64,000 nt of DNA from Candidatus Parcubacteria bacterium (GTDB lineage: Bacteria; Patescibacteria; Paceibacteria; UBA9973; UBA918): positions 22,882 through 86,881 of the forward strand of contig JAKFXN010000002.1 in assembly GCA_021731405.1 (NCBI GenBank). Reading direction: 5' to 3'. Shown piece after piece: positions 1-8,110 of the stretch. Both the position numbers and the translations under genes were made by a program. The notes beneath the pieces are model-generated. The model had not been told where the DNA came from. It was given only the letters and a program-made list of their open reading frames with translations, and did not search any database. Positions within the stretch are counted from its first letter, which is position 1. Each line of letters opens with the position of its first letter.

Positions 1-930
1 CAAAAGCGGTCAAAGACTGCGAGTATCATGGCAAAACTAGAAGCTGCCGGAGCACTTGAATACACTACTATTGTAGCTACTTCAGCTGCTGAAGCTTCAC
101 CACTCCTTTTCCTTGCACCATTTGCAGGAGTAGCGATTGGTGAATACTTCATGGAGCAAGGGAAAGACGTGGTGATTGTATTTGATGACCTCTCTAAGCA
201 CGCGGTGGCGTACCGACAAATGTCACTTCTACTTCGTCGCCCACCAGGACGAGAAGCGTACCCAGGAGATATTTTCTACCTTCACTCACGACTCTTGGAG
301 CGTTCAGCGAAGTTATCTGCTGAGCTTGGTGGAGGTTCTATTACCGCGCTACCTATTATTGAGACACAAGAAGGAGACGTTTCTGCGTACATCCCAACCA
401 ACGTAATTTCTATTACTGACGGACAGATTTTCCTTGAAACAGACTTGTTCAACAAGGGTATTCGCCCAGCCCTCAACGTAGGTATTTCGGTATCTCGTGT
501 AGGTTCTTCAGCACAGACCAAGGCGATGAAGAAAGTGGCCGGAAAGATTCGACTTGAGCTCGCGCAGTTCCGTGAACTTGAAGCTTTCATGCAGTTCGCT
601 TCAGACCTCGATGAAGATACTAAGAAGCGTATCGACAGTGGACGAAAGTACGTAGAACTCCTTAAGCAGCGCCAAAACGAACCAATGCCATTTTACAAGC
701 AAGTGGTTTCTATCTACGCTGCCAACAATGGACTCTTTGATAATGCTTCTCCAACAGTAGTGTCACAGATGGAAGTTGAATTCTTGAGTTTTATCGCTCG
801 TGACCGAAAAGAAATCTTCGACACCATTGAAACAGGACGTGAACTTACTGACGACGTTGTGGCAAAAATTAACACTGCCATGACAGACTTCAAAGAGGCG
901 AACGCAAAGTTCTATACGGTAGCAAAATAA
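1..930 (+). CDS. atpA: ATP synthase F1 subunit alpha, C-terminal part (5' end outside window)
   Basis: The reading frame is open from base 1, and the first residues (QKRSKTASIM) match the conserved segment just after the alpha-subunit nucleotide-binding core, so the gene starts upstream and only about 309 residues are visible. The alpha/beta signature PALNVGISVSRVGSSAQ is seen near residue 165 of the visible part, followed by the helical C-terminal domain ending FYTVAK. Alpha forms the non-catalytic nucleotide sites of the F1 hexamer on the cytoplasmic face of the membrane. It is followed 14 nt later by atpG in the usual order of a bacterial atp operon. The family call is secure. Confidence 0.97.
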   Translation, partial: QKRSKTASIMAKLEAAGALEYTTIVATSAAEASPLLFLAPFAGVAIGEYFMEQGKDVVIVFDDLSKHAVAYRQMSLLLRRPPGREAYPGDIFYLHSRLLERSAKLSAELGGGSITALPIIETQEGDVSAYIPTNVISITDGQIFLETDLFNKGIRPALNVGISVSRVGSSAQTKAMKKVAGKIRLELAQFRELEAFMQFASDLDEDTKKRIDSGRKYVELLKQRQNEPMPFYKQVVSIYAANNGLFDNASPTVVSQMEVEFLSFIARDRKEIFDTIETGRELTDDVVAKINTAMTDFKEANAKFYTVAK

Positions 931-944
931 AGGTCTAAACCTCT

Positions 945-1853
945 ATGGCACTTAAACAAATTAAAAACAAAATAATCTCGACCAAAAAAACCGGCAAGGT
1001 GACAAAGGCGATGGAAGCTGTTTCGGCAGTGAAAATGCGCAAGAGTCAAGAACGAGCGTTTTTGTGTCGGCCGTATGTACACGCTGCTCTTCGGATTCTT
1101 TCTCGTGTAGCACAATCTGAAGCGGTTACTACTCATCCGCTGGTGGTAAAGCGAGAGACAGGGAAGACACTCTTGGTAGTGGTAACCAGTGACAAGGGTC
1201 TGGCTGGAAGTGTAAACAGTGCTGTATTGAAGAAGGTTGAGAAGTTCAAAGCTAGTGGTGAAGATTTTGCCATGATTGCGGTTGGTCGCAAGGCTGTTGA
1301 GTTTGCTCTACGCGAGAAGATTGAACTTCTTGGTGAATACACTAACGTGCACGATGAGGTAACTATTGAAGATGTAAAAGAAATTGTTACTAAAATACAA
1401 ACTGCTTTTGCAGAAGTGGGAGTATACAAGAAAGTAGAAATCATCTACCAAAACTTCCTCTCCACCTTTGAGCAAGAGGCAACAATGCGAAAAGTGCTCC
1501 CGCTCGATACAGCAGAGGTGCATTTCATGATGCGTGGTATTCGTCCACGACACGGAAAGTTTAGTGAAGATACGGTGCCCGCAGACAAAATGATTGATCA
1601 TACTATCGAGCCAAGCGCAGAGGTAGTTTTCAATACCCTCATCCCACAGCTGATTGAGATTATTGTTTTCCATGCGTTCCTTGAGAGTAAGGCGTCAGAG
1701 CACTCAGCGCGTATGGTGGCGATGAAGAACGCAACTGACAAGAGTAAAGAAGTAGCGAAGTTCCTTACCCTCAAGTTTAACAAGGCTCGTCAAGCGGCGA
1801 TTACAGCGGAAGTAGCCGAAATTACTGGTGGTATGGAAGCCATGAAAAAGTAA
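945..1853 (+). CDS. atpG: ATP synthase F1 subunit gamma
   Basis: The protein has 302 residues, normal for gamma (about 285-300). The N-terminal rotor helix (MALKQIKNKIISTKKTGKV, then AMEAVSAVKMRKSQ) and the C-terminal helix (NATDKSKEV, then LTLKFNKARQAAITAEVAEI) are both recognisable. These pair as the coiled coil turning inside the alpha3beta3 ring. The start follows atpA by 14 nt and no Shine-Dalgarno sequence is visible before it, as in most housekeeping genes here. A small membrane-protein gene follows 5 nt downstream and separates gamma from beta, which is unusual for the operon. Confidence 0.97.
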   Translation: MALKQIKNKIISTKKTGKVTKAMEAVSAVKMRKSQERAFLCRPYVHAALRILSRVAQSEAVTTHPLVVKRETGKTLLVVVTSDKGLAGSVNSAVLKKVEKFKASGEDFAMIAVGRKAVEFALREKIELLGEYTNVHDEVTIEDVKEIVTKIQTAFAEVGVYKKVEIIYQNFLSTFEQEATMRKVLPLDTAEVHFMMRGIRPRHGKFSEDTVPADKMIDHTIEPSAEVVFNTLIPQLIEIIVFHAFLESKASEHSARMVAMKNATDKSKEVAKFLTLKFNKARQAAITAEVAEITGGMEAMKK

Positions 1854-1858
1854 ACAAT

Positions 1859-2224
1859 ATGAGAGTTTCAACCATATCAAAAATAATTCTACTCGCTTGC
1901 CAACTATTTGTAATCTGGACGCTGGTTTTTAGTGCTGTAGATTGGGCTCAACTCGTTTTAATTAGTCCTTTCGGTCTATTCGCCTTCTTTGGATCGTTTG
2001 TATACCTCATTGCCAAGATAAAAAAGTCAGGAATGAGTATGCCGACACTGTCGCCGACTCAGTTTATAAAAAATATGGAAGCGCCTGACCAGGTTGAACC
2101 TGTTAAAGAGTCTGTAAAAAATGACAGAAGCAAACTAGGTACTCTTTTTGATACTACGGTTTATGTGCTGTCGCTTTGTTTTGCGTTTAGTCCATTAATA
2201 CTATTCTTTGTACTTGTTTTGTAG
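1859..2224 (+). CDS. small membrane protein inserted in the atp operon
   Basis: This is a 121-residue protein that I cannot assign to a family. Hydrophobic segments are at about residues 7-27, 30-51 and 97-121, separated by a polar stretch (about 52-95) rich in Lys, Glu and Pro, so it probably has three membrane spans. It starts 5 nt after atpG and lies on the same strand, so it should be co-transcribed with the ATP synthase genes. That position suggests, but does not show, a role in Fo/F1 assembly. It does not resemble AtpI in sequence. No SD is seen. Confidence 0.75.
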   Translation: MRVSTISKIILLACQLFVIWTLVFSAVDWAQLVLISPFGLFAFFGSFVYLIAKIKKSGMSMPTLSPTQFIKNMEAPDQVEPVKESVKNDRSKLGTLFDTTVYVLSLCFAFSPLILFFVLVL

Positions 2225-2229
2225 TACTT

Positions 2230-2276
2230 AGTGATAAGTGAGTCATTGATTCATTTATCACTCGGTAGTACCGAGT
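2230..2276 (+). promoter_or_regulatory. two overlapping hairpins in the atpD leader
   Basis: A 12-bp stem (2230-2241 with 2251-2262, one G-U pair) is followed by a perfect 7-bp stem (actcggt 2260-2266, accgagt 2270-2276). The two share bases 2260-2262, so full pairing of one excludes full pairing of the other. No T-tract follows, so it is not a simple terminator. It sits 34 nt before the atpD start and could be a processing, stability or attenuation element that sets beta-subunit output. That function is inferred. Confidence 0.5.
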
Positions 2277-2309
2277 TTCAAACACAATTATTAAAAAAAC
2301 AAATTTATT

Positions 2310-3677
2310 ATGAAAAAAGGAACAATCACCCAAATTATCGGTCCAGTGGTAGACGTACACTTCGAGGAAGGAGTGCCCCCACTTCTCAATGCTCTTACAG
2401 TAAAGAAGAGCGATGGCACTACTATCACGCTTGAAGTAGCGCAGCACGTTGGTCTTGACCGCGTGCGCGCTATTGCAATGCAGGACACGCAAGGTCTTAC
2501 TCGAGGCATGGAAGTGGTTGATACTGAAATGGGAATTTCAGTACCGGTAGGACAGAAATCTTTGGGACGATTGTTCAATGTGCTTGGAGACACTCTTGAT
2601 GGGTTGGGTGAAATCAAAGACGCGACTCGTCGTGCGATTCACCAAGAAGCTCCTGCGTTCACAGAACAGTCTACGAAGACTGAAGTGTTTGAAACTGGTA
2701 TCAAGTCTGTAGACTTGCTCGCGCCATTCATTAAGGGAGGTAAGGTAGGTCTCTTCGGCGGAGCGGGAGTAGGAAAGACGGTGCTCATCCAAGAGCTCAT
2801 CCACAACGTAGCTTCAGAACACGGCGGGTACTCAGTGTTTGCTGGAGTAGGCGAGCGTGTGCGTGAAGGAAACGACCTCTATCACGAAATGAAAGACTCA
2901 GGCGTGCTTGATAAGACTGCGCTTGTGTTCGGTCAGATGAACGAAGTGCCAGGAGCACGTGCGCGAGTAGGGCTTTCTGGTCTTACCATGGCCGAAGCCC
3001 TTCGTGATGAAGGAGGTAAGGACGTTCTCTTCTTTATGGACAACGTATTTCGATTTACGCAGGCTGGACAAGAAGTGTCTTCACTCCTTGGACGTGTGTC
3101 TTCAGCGGTAGGGTACCAACCTACTCTTGCTGAGGAAATGGGTAAGATGCAGGAACGTATTACTTCAACTAAAAAAGGTTCTATTACCTCTATTCAAGCG
3201 GTGTACGTGCCAGCCGACGACCTTACTGACCCAGCTCCAGCAACTACCTTCTCTCACCTCGACTCTACGGTATCTCTTTCTCGTCAGCTCGCATCACTTG
3301 GTATTTACCCAGCGATTGACCCACTTGAAAGTAACTCTTCTGCCCTCGACCCAATGATTGTGGGTGAAGAACACTACCGTGTTGCACAGGGTGTAAAGCA
3401 GACACTACAACGATACAAGGATCTTCAAGACATCATTGCGATTCTTGGTATTGAAGAATTGTCTGAAGAAGACAAGCAGACGGTGTATCGTGCTCGAAAA
3501 ATTCAACGTTTCATGTCTCAACCATTCTCAGTAGCAGAAGTGTTTACTGGTGCTCCAGGAAAGTATGTAACTCTCGCTGACACTATTCGTGGCTTTGGTG
3601 AGATTCTTGATGGAAAGCATGATGACAAGAATGAATCTGCATTTTACATGAAAGGCAGCATTGATGAGGTAAATTAA
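2310..3677 (+). CDS. atpD: ATP synthase F1 subunit beta (catalytic)
   Basis: The 455-residue protein is a little shorter than the usual 460-480. The Walker A loop GGAGVGKT is at residues 150-157, the catalytic glutamate segment GVGERVREGNDLY follows at about 190, and the Walker B region reads DVLFFMDNVFRF. The signature PAIDPLESNSSALDP is present near residue 340. It catalyses ATP synthesis or hydrolysis with subunit alpha. The start ATG lies in an AT-rich leader without SD. The gene is bracketed by strong inverted repeats (2230-2276 and 3694-3755), so its mRNA segment may be processed separately from its neighbours. Confidence 0.98.
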   Translation: MKKGTITQIIGPVVDVHFEEGVPPLLNALTVKKSDGTTITLEVAQHVGLDRVRAIAMQDTQGLTRGMEVVDTEMGISVPVGQKSLGRLFNVLGDTLDGLGEIKDATRRAIHQEAPAFTEQSTKTEVFETGIKSVDLLAPFIKGGKVGLFGGAGVGKTVLIQELIHNVASEHGGYSVFAGVGERVREGNDLYHEMKDSGVLDKTALVFGQMNEVPGARARVGLSGLTMAEALRDEGGKDVLFFMDNVFRFTQAGQEVSSLLGRVSSAVGYQPTLAEEMGKMQERITSTKKGSITSIQAVYVPADDLTDPAPATTFSHLDSTVSLSRQLASLGIYPAIDPLESNSSALDPMIVGEEHYRVAQGVKQTLQRYKDLQDIIAILGIEELSEEDKQTVYRARKIQRFMSQPFSVAEVFTGAPGKYVTLADTIRGFGEILDGKHDDKNESAFYMKGSIDEVN

Positions 3678-3693
3678 CAGCATCTACTTTGTT

Positions 3694-3755
3694 GCGGGGT
3701 GAAAAATATCACTCACTGTACGCTAGAGTACACCTCGCAATATTTTTCACCCCGC
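3694..3755. repeat. perfect 16-bp inverted repeat between atpD and atpC
   Basis: Arm 3694-3709 (gcggggtgaaaaatat) is the exact reverse complement of 3740-3755. The 30-nt loop itself contains a 5-bp stem (tgtac/gtaca). There is no T-tract directly after the right arm, so this is probably not an intrinsic terminator. It could be an RNA processing or stability hairpin, or a DNA cruciform or repeat element. It lies 16 nt after atpD and 82 nt before atpC. Confidence 0.8.
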
Positions 3756-3837
3756 GCCGCGTATCTGATGTCAATTTATCTCATCAAACTCGACGATTGC
3801 AAGATAGAGTAAAAACCTTAGTTCTAAGATATAAAAC

Positions 3838-4089
3838 ATGGCCGAATTAAAAACACTACAACTAAATATCGCTCGAGTAGATGGCCCAGTCTTTGCTGGG
3901 GAAGTTATCTCTGTGACCGTGCCTGGAAGTGAAGGGGAAATGACGCTCTTAGCCGACCATACACCACTGGTGTCTGCACTTCGTGCAGGTACTATCACAG
4001 CAAGGTTGACTGATGGTACTTCACAAGAATTTGCGGTCACAGCCGGTACTCTTGAAGTAAGTCACAACACGGTTACGATTTTACTGTAG
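3838..4089 (+). CDS. atpC: ATP synthase epsilon subunit, beta-sandwich domain only
   Basis: The protein has only 83 residues, against about 130-140 in most bacteria. The segments PVFAGEVISVTVPGSEGEM and LLADHTPLVSALRAGTI match the N-terminal ten-stranded beta sandwich that contacts gamma and the c-ring. The stop follows directly after the last strand (VSHNTVTIL). The two C-terminal helices, which in other bacteria extend to inhibit ATP hydrolysis, are missing. No frame-shifted continuation is seen: the next 30 nt lead into a terminator. Inferred: this synthase lacks epsilon-type autoinhibition. Confidence 0.92.
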   Translation: MAELKTLQLNIARVDGPVFAGEVISVTVPGSEGEMTLLADHTPLVSALRAGTITARLTDGTSQEFAVTAGTLEVSHNTVTILL

Positions 4090-4111
4090 GCTTCTCATTG
4101 TAAAAGTTTTC

Positions 4112-4993
4112 TTAAAACGTTCCGTATTTTCGGAGCGTTTTTTGTTGTTCGTCATAGAGCGCAGCTCGTATGTTTCCAGCTATGAGTGCCTCTTGGTGGT
4201 TTTCGGGTGCAGAAATAACCAGTGTGGTAGCCCAAGCGTCGGCTGCTCTGGCAGTTGGTGCTTTCACAAAAATCCCTAAGCCGTTTAAGCTACTGTCGCC
4301 CTGTTTTGTATCAATAATGTGAGTGTAGGTCTTCCCACCATTTTCCCAGCGCCGTTTGTGGGTGCTTGAAGCAGCAAACCCTTCATAAAAGAGGGTTGTC
4401 TCCTCGATGTAAGTACCTGGGGTTGTTGGATGCTCTAAGTAGATGGTGATTGGTTTTCCGTTCTCGGCTGTAGCGTACATATCGCCGCCACCATTTATCA
4501 AAAACTCTTTAAGACCGTGCTTGTCAGTCAGTCTAGCCGCGACGAGGTCGATGAGATAGCCTTTACCATATCCGCCAAGGTCTACTTGACCAAGAGTGAG
4601 GAGTATTTTATCTGGGTTGAAGGTCAGTACATGTGTAGGGTCTGGAACGTCGACAGTCATTTCTTTTGGGGTAAAAGAATAGAGAGCATCGTAGCCTGTT
4701 TGCACCATTCGTTCTCCAACCAGAAAGTTGAATACACCGTGTGTTTCATAAAAGAGTCGAAGCCCATACTGAAGGAGGTCGATAGTGTCTTGGTCAGGAT
4801 TAAGGAGATGCCTCGTGTCATTAAGGATACTGATGAGTGACTCAGAACGAAAACGTGAGTACTTCACATCAAAAGCATGAATAAAACGACGCAAATCGTC
4901 AAAGACAATTTGCGTCGTTTCTTTTGAGGTCTCATCAAAAATCTCTATCCACCAATCTGTGCCAAGACCGTTAATGGTGGGTAGAGTAGACAT
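4112..4993 (-). CDS. apbE: FAD:protein FMN transferase (ApbE family)
   Basis: The 293-residue protein attaches FMN from FAD to a threonine of partner flavoproteins. The family hallmarks are present: VDLGGYGKGYLID near residues 138-149, INGGGDMYA near 166-174, and the C-terminal THIIDTKQG segment. No signal peptide or lipobox is visible, whereas many ApbE proteins act outside the membrane, so here it may flavinylate in the cytoplasm or be exported in another way. It overlaps by one base the gene for an FMN-binding protein that carries a target motif, giving an enzyme-substrate pair. Confidence 0.9.
   Translation of the reverse strand: MSTLPTINGLGTDWWIEIFDETSKETTQIVFDDLRRFIHAFDVKYSRFRSESLISILNDTRHLLNPDQDTIDLLQYGLRLFYETHGVFNFLVGERMVQTGYDALYSFTPKEMTVDVPDPTHVLTFNPDKILLTLGQVDLGGYGKGYLIDLVAARLTDKHGLKEFLINGGGDMYATAENGKPITIYLEHPTTPGTYIEETTLFYEGFAASSTHKRRWENGGKTYTHIIDTKQGDSSLNGLGIFVKAPTARAADAWATTLVISAPENHQEALIAGNIRAALYDEQQKTLRKYGTF
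4114..4143. terminator. bidirectional terminator between atpC and apbE
   Basis: The stem aaaacgttccg pairs with cggagcgtttt around a tatttt loop, with a T-run after it on the plus strand and an A-run before it. It encodes the last residues of ApbE on the minus strand, so convergent genes share it. It closes the atp operon. Confidence 0.8.
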
Positions 4994-5472
4994 TATGTTT
5001 GTTGTGCTCTGATGGCAGCAACAGCTTGATTGAATGCCTCAGAAGTTAATGATGCTCCACCTACTCGAGATAGTGAAATGCTATCGAGTGACTTTCCGAC
5101 CACTTGCGCCTCATACGCTCCGTCAAAACGTTCTTGATTTGGATTTGAGAATCCCTCACCTCCGTCGTAGATAACGTCAGCTGCAGTAACGATGCCATTT
5201 TCTACTGTGAGACTCACTTCAATTTCGTGTGAGGTTCGAGCTGGAGTGAGGTAGGTACCTGATCCTGTGTACGTGTTTGCCATGAGCGATGTTTCAACAT
5301 CAACTAGGGGTTCGGTCTCTACTACGGCTTCCTCTTCGGCTTCCATGGTCTCAGTACGATTCATCTCTTCCGTTTGAACCACCGGTGTAGTTTCTTCAGC
5401 TGGTGATAGGGTAAAAAGAAGCACTCCTAAAACAACCATAATAACTCCTAAAATTGCAACAACAATTGGCAT
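4993..5472 (-). CDS. membrane-anchored FMN-binding domain protein
   Basis: The 159-residue protein begins with one hydrophobic segment (about residues 3-22), followed by an acidic linker (25-62) and an FMN-binding domain of the RnfG/NqrC type (about 68-156). The motif GGASLT at 138-143 fits the [S/D]GATxT flavinylation site, with Thr143 as likely acceptor for ApbE-transferred FMN. The topology suggests the flavin domain faces the outside. The gene lies upstream of apbE and diverges from the RnfD-reductase fusion, which may be its electron donor. A TATAAT box on the minus strand is at 5509-5514. Confidence 0.88.
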   Translation of the reverse strand: MPIVVAILGVIMVVLGVLLFTLSPAEETTPVVQTEEMNRTETMEAEEEAVVETEPLVDVETSLMANTYTGSGTYLTPARTSHEIEVSLTVENGIVTAADVIYDGGEGFSNPNQERFDGAYEAQVVGKSLDSISLSRVGGASLTSEAFNQAVAAIRAQQT

Positions 5473-5508
5473 ACGACAAAACTTAATTTAGATAAAAACA
5501 GCACTTAT

Positions 5509-5514
5509 ATTATA
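5509..5514 (-). promoter_or_regulatory. -10 element for the FMN-binding protein/apbE pair
   Basis: On the minus strand the box reads TATAAT, preceded 16 nt upstream by TTCAAG as a weak -35. It lies in the 99-bp divergent intergenic region. Confidence 0.5.
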
Positions 5515-5571
5515 CTAATTTTAAAGTAACCTTGAAAGTTTACGTTAACCCTAATTAAATGCTTAATATTT

Positions 5572-7128
5572 ATGTACGCAGCCTTGATTAAAGTATTTCA
5601 AAAAGTAGAACAAAAGCTGGATGCAATTGCCATGTATCGTATTGTTTCTATGGCTCTGCTAGAGATAGCTTTTTTTGCTATTTTGTTTGGTTTTCTTGGA
5701 CTGATTCCGTATGGGGGAGTAGAGATACTCGTCTCACTTTCCGCTGCGCTTCTAGCGGCATTTAGCACCAACTGGCTTTGTAGTAAAATCTGGCACACTG
5801 AGGTGAACAATGAGTCCGCTTTTATTACTGCGCTCATTCTATTTTTTCTTATTATTCCCGCACAGATCTCGGACTTAGAAAGCACGTGGGTGGTTATGCT
5901 CGTGACGTTTGTGGCGATTTTGTCTAAGTTTGTTTTTGCGATACGAAAGCAGCACATTGCTAATCCTGCAGCTTTGGGTGTGGTGTTAGTGGCTCTTGCT
6001 TATACGCTCTTTCCAATCCCAGGGTACTTCGAATCGACATGGTGGGTGGGGCGTGTCGAACTCTTTTTGCCGCTTCTTATTGCAGGACTAGCAGTAGTTA
6101 CAAAAATTAGAAAATGGACTCCGGTGCTAGCATTTCTTTCCGTTGCGTTTGCTGTGTATCTTTTTGAGGAGTGGCGCTTTGGAGCAGATGTTGCCTCTAG
6201 AGCGTCTACCTTTTGGCTTAGTGGACCAAGTCTCTTTTTGGCGTTTTTCATGTTGACCGAGCCGTTTACGCTACCGCCAACAAAAAAACTACAAGCTGGG
6301 TACGGAGCCCTTATTGGTTTTATTTCTCAAACCACCATCTTTCTGCCGTTTCTAAAGATGACCCCAGAACTCGCTTTGGTACTTGGAAATATTTTATTTT
6401 ATCCAGCTACACTGAAGCGAAAATTAATTTTGCCGCTAGTTAAGACTACCGAGGTCGCCAAAAATACTTTTGAGTTTGCTTTTAAAAAGCCTGAAGGACT
6501 TCGTTTTGTACCCGGACAGTACTTGGAATGGATGTTGCCACACCATAAGTCAGACAATCGAGGCATTCGTCGCTACTTTACGATTGCGTCGTCGCCAACT
6601 GATTCGCTTATACGTATTGCGGTACGCTTTGCCGATACTGTAAGTTCGTACAAAAACACTCTACGTGCTATGCAGGGAGGAGAAATAATAATAGCTAGTC
6701 AGTTGGCTGGAGACTTCGTTTTGCCAAAAGATGAAGAGAAGGCGGTAGCTCTTGTGGCTGGAGGTATTGGCGTCACTCCTTTTTTGAGTCAGATAGGGTA
6801 TATGAAAGACACAAAGTCGACTCGTAAGACAACACTCTTCTACTGCAACAATACAGTGTCTGAAATTGCTTATAAAGATTTTCTTGAGGCAGCAGCAAAA
6901 GACATCTCTCTTACTACTGTTCACGTGCTCGCCAAAGAACAAGTTGCGGGTTACGAGTCAGGTTTTTTGACTCGGGAGATTATTGAAAAATATCTGACGG
7001 ACTATAAAACAGTAGCGTGGTATCTTTCTGGGCCACCGGGAATGGTCAATGCGTATAAAAAACTTCTAGTTGAAATGGGTGTGTCAAGAAAAAATATCAA
7101 ACAAGATTTTTTTCCAGGTCTCGCATAG
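5572..7128 (+). CDS. RnfD/NqrB-like membrane domain fused to ferredoxin reductase-like FAD/NAD(P) domain
   Basis: The 518-residue protein has two parts. Residues about 20-285 are strongly hydrophobic and carry two RnfD/NqrB hallmarks, NPAALG at about 131 and FMLTEP at about 226. Residues about 290-518 form a ferredoxin-NADP reductase fold: RYFTIAS at 334-340 (FAD contact), GGIGVTP at 397-403 (pyridine nucleotide), and YLSGPPGMV near the end. No SGATxT flavinylation site is seen in the membrane part. Inferred role: electrons from NAD(P)H pass through FAD and across the membrane to the divergently encoded FMN protein. Full Rnf or Nqr complexes need six subunits, and none of the others is visible here. 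Confidence 0.88.
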   Translation: MYAALIKVFQKVEQKLDAIAMYRIVSMALLEIAFFAILFGFLGLIPYGGVEILVSLSAALLAAFSTNWLCSKIWHTEVNNESAFITALILFFLIIPAQISDLESTWVVMLVTFVAILSKFVFAIRKQHIANPAALGVVLVALAYTLFPIPGYFESTWWVGRVELFLPLLIAGLAVVTKIRKWTPVLAFLSVAFAVYLFEEWRFGADVASRASTFWLSGPSLFLAFFMLTEPFTLPPTKKLQAGYGALIGFISQTTIFLPFLKMTPELALVLGNILFYPATLKRKLILPLVKTTEVAKNTFEFAFKKPEGLRFVPGQYLEWMLPHHKSDNRGIRRYFTIASSPTDSLIRIAVRFADTVSSYKNTLRAMQGGEIIIASQLAGDFVLPKDEEKAVALVAGGIGVTPFLSQIGYMKDTKSTRKTTLFYCNNTVSEIAYKDFLEAAAKDISLTTVHVLAKEQVAGYESGFLTREIIEKYLTDYKTVAWYLSGPPGMVNAYKKLLVEMGVSRKNIKQDFFPGLA

Positions 7129-7130
7129 TA

Positions 7131-7793
7131 TTACCAAATGATTGGAGAGTGTCTGTGCTTTTCTAGATACGCATTTGTCTGACTAAAATGTTTGCAGCCA
7201 AAAAAGCCACTATGAGCTGAAAAGGGAGAGGGGTGGGGTGCGGTAAGTACAAGATGCTTTTTGCTATCAATAAGATTTGCTTTGGCTTGTGCATACTTTC
7301 CCCATAAAAGGAAAACAACGTTTTCTTTTTCATTGGATATCTTTTTGATTATGACGTCAGTAAAAGTTTCCCAACCTTGTCCTTGGTGCGAAGCCGGAAG
7401 TCCACTCTCTACAGTGAGAGTAGCATTGAGCAGGAGTACTCCTTGCTCGGCCCAACGCTCTAAATTTCCAGAAGCTGGAGAAGGTGTACCAACATCAGAG
7501 GCAATTTCCTTGAAAATATTTTTAAGTGATGGAGGAACAGTGATTCCTTCATGCACAGAAAAGGAAAGCCCATGTGCTTGCCCTGCGCCATGATATGGAT
7601 CTTGCCCGAGGACCACTACTCGTACTTTATCAAATGGACACAATCTGAAAGCACTAAATAAATCTGTTGGTTTTGGAAATACCGTTTTGGTTAGATACGC
7701 GCTTCGAACAAATGAGGTCAAGGAAACAAAGTATTCTTTCTCAAACTCGTCTTTGAGTTGCAGAGCCCAGTTCGGTTCAATGTCTACTTTCAT
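7131..7793 (-). CDS. ung: uracil-DNA glycosylase, family 1
   Basis: The 220-residue protein removes uracil from DNA to start base excision repair. The water-activating motif GQDPYH is at residues 63-68 (Asp65), followed by AHGLSFSV. The second conserved loop reads APHPSPFSAHSGF near residues 184-196 (usual HPSPLS, here with Phe). Length is normal for the family. It ends 2 nt from the convergent RnfD fusion gene. It has no SD. Confidence 0.97.
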   Translation of the reverse strand: MKVDIEPNWALQLKDEFEKEYFVSLTSFVRSAYLTKTVFPKPTDLFSAFRLCPFDKVRVVVLGQDPYHGAGQAHGLSFSVHEGITVPPSLKNIFKEIASDVGTPSPASGNLERWAEQGVLLLNATLTVESGLPASHQGQGWETFTDVIIKKISNEKENVVFLLWGKYAQAKANLIDSKKHLVLTAPHPSPFSAHSGFFGCKHFSQTNAYLEKHRHSPIIW

Positions 7794-7868
7794 ACAATAA
7801 TATATGTAGCTTACCTTGTTTGCAGTACTTGTGCGAACGGTGTTTTGAGGCTTAAAAGAGCGGTATGG

Positions 7869-7874
7869 TACACT
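7869..7874 (+). promoter_or_regulatory. -10 element giving a near-leaderless start
   Basis: TACACT within ggtacactat ends 8 nt before the ATG at 7883, with TTGAGG about 18 nt upstream as a possible -35. The same ggtacactat string precedes frr, and related forms precede several other genes here. Confidence 0.5.
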
Positions 7875-7882
7875 ATTTCTCT

Positions 7883-8107
7883 ATGCACGAAACACACAAA
7901 AGAAGTATTCTTAAAGGTATTACTTGGCGAATTATCGCATCAGGAACTACCATGACGGTGGTCTATGTTGTGACCGGAGATTTGGCTTTAGTTGCGAGTG
8001 TGGGAGTGGTTGATGTGATAGCTAAGGTTTTTTTCTACTACATTCACGAACGGAGTTGGGGGAGAGTTACTTGGGGACTTCTTGGTACTGAACCCCAGAT
8101 CAAATAA
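7883..8107 (+). CDS. DUF2061 family small membrane protein
   Basis: From ATG 7883 the product has 74 residues. It shows the DUF2061 pattern: a basic start (HKRSILKGITWRIIAS), a hydrophobic segment (about residues 22-45), and the ending AKVFFYYIHERSWGRVTWG. The function of this family is unknown. I prefer 7883 to the in-frame ATG at 7865 because a -10 box overlaps the upstream codons and the family start aligns with MHETHKRS. It ends 3 nt from the convergent mutM. Confidence 0.85.
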   Translation: MHETHKRSILKGITWRIIASGTTMTVVYVVTGDLALVASVGVVDVIAKVFFYYIHERSWGRVTWGLLGTEPQIK

Positions 8108-8110
8108 AAT

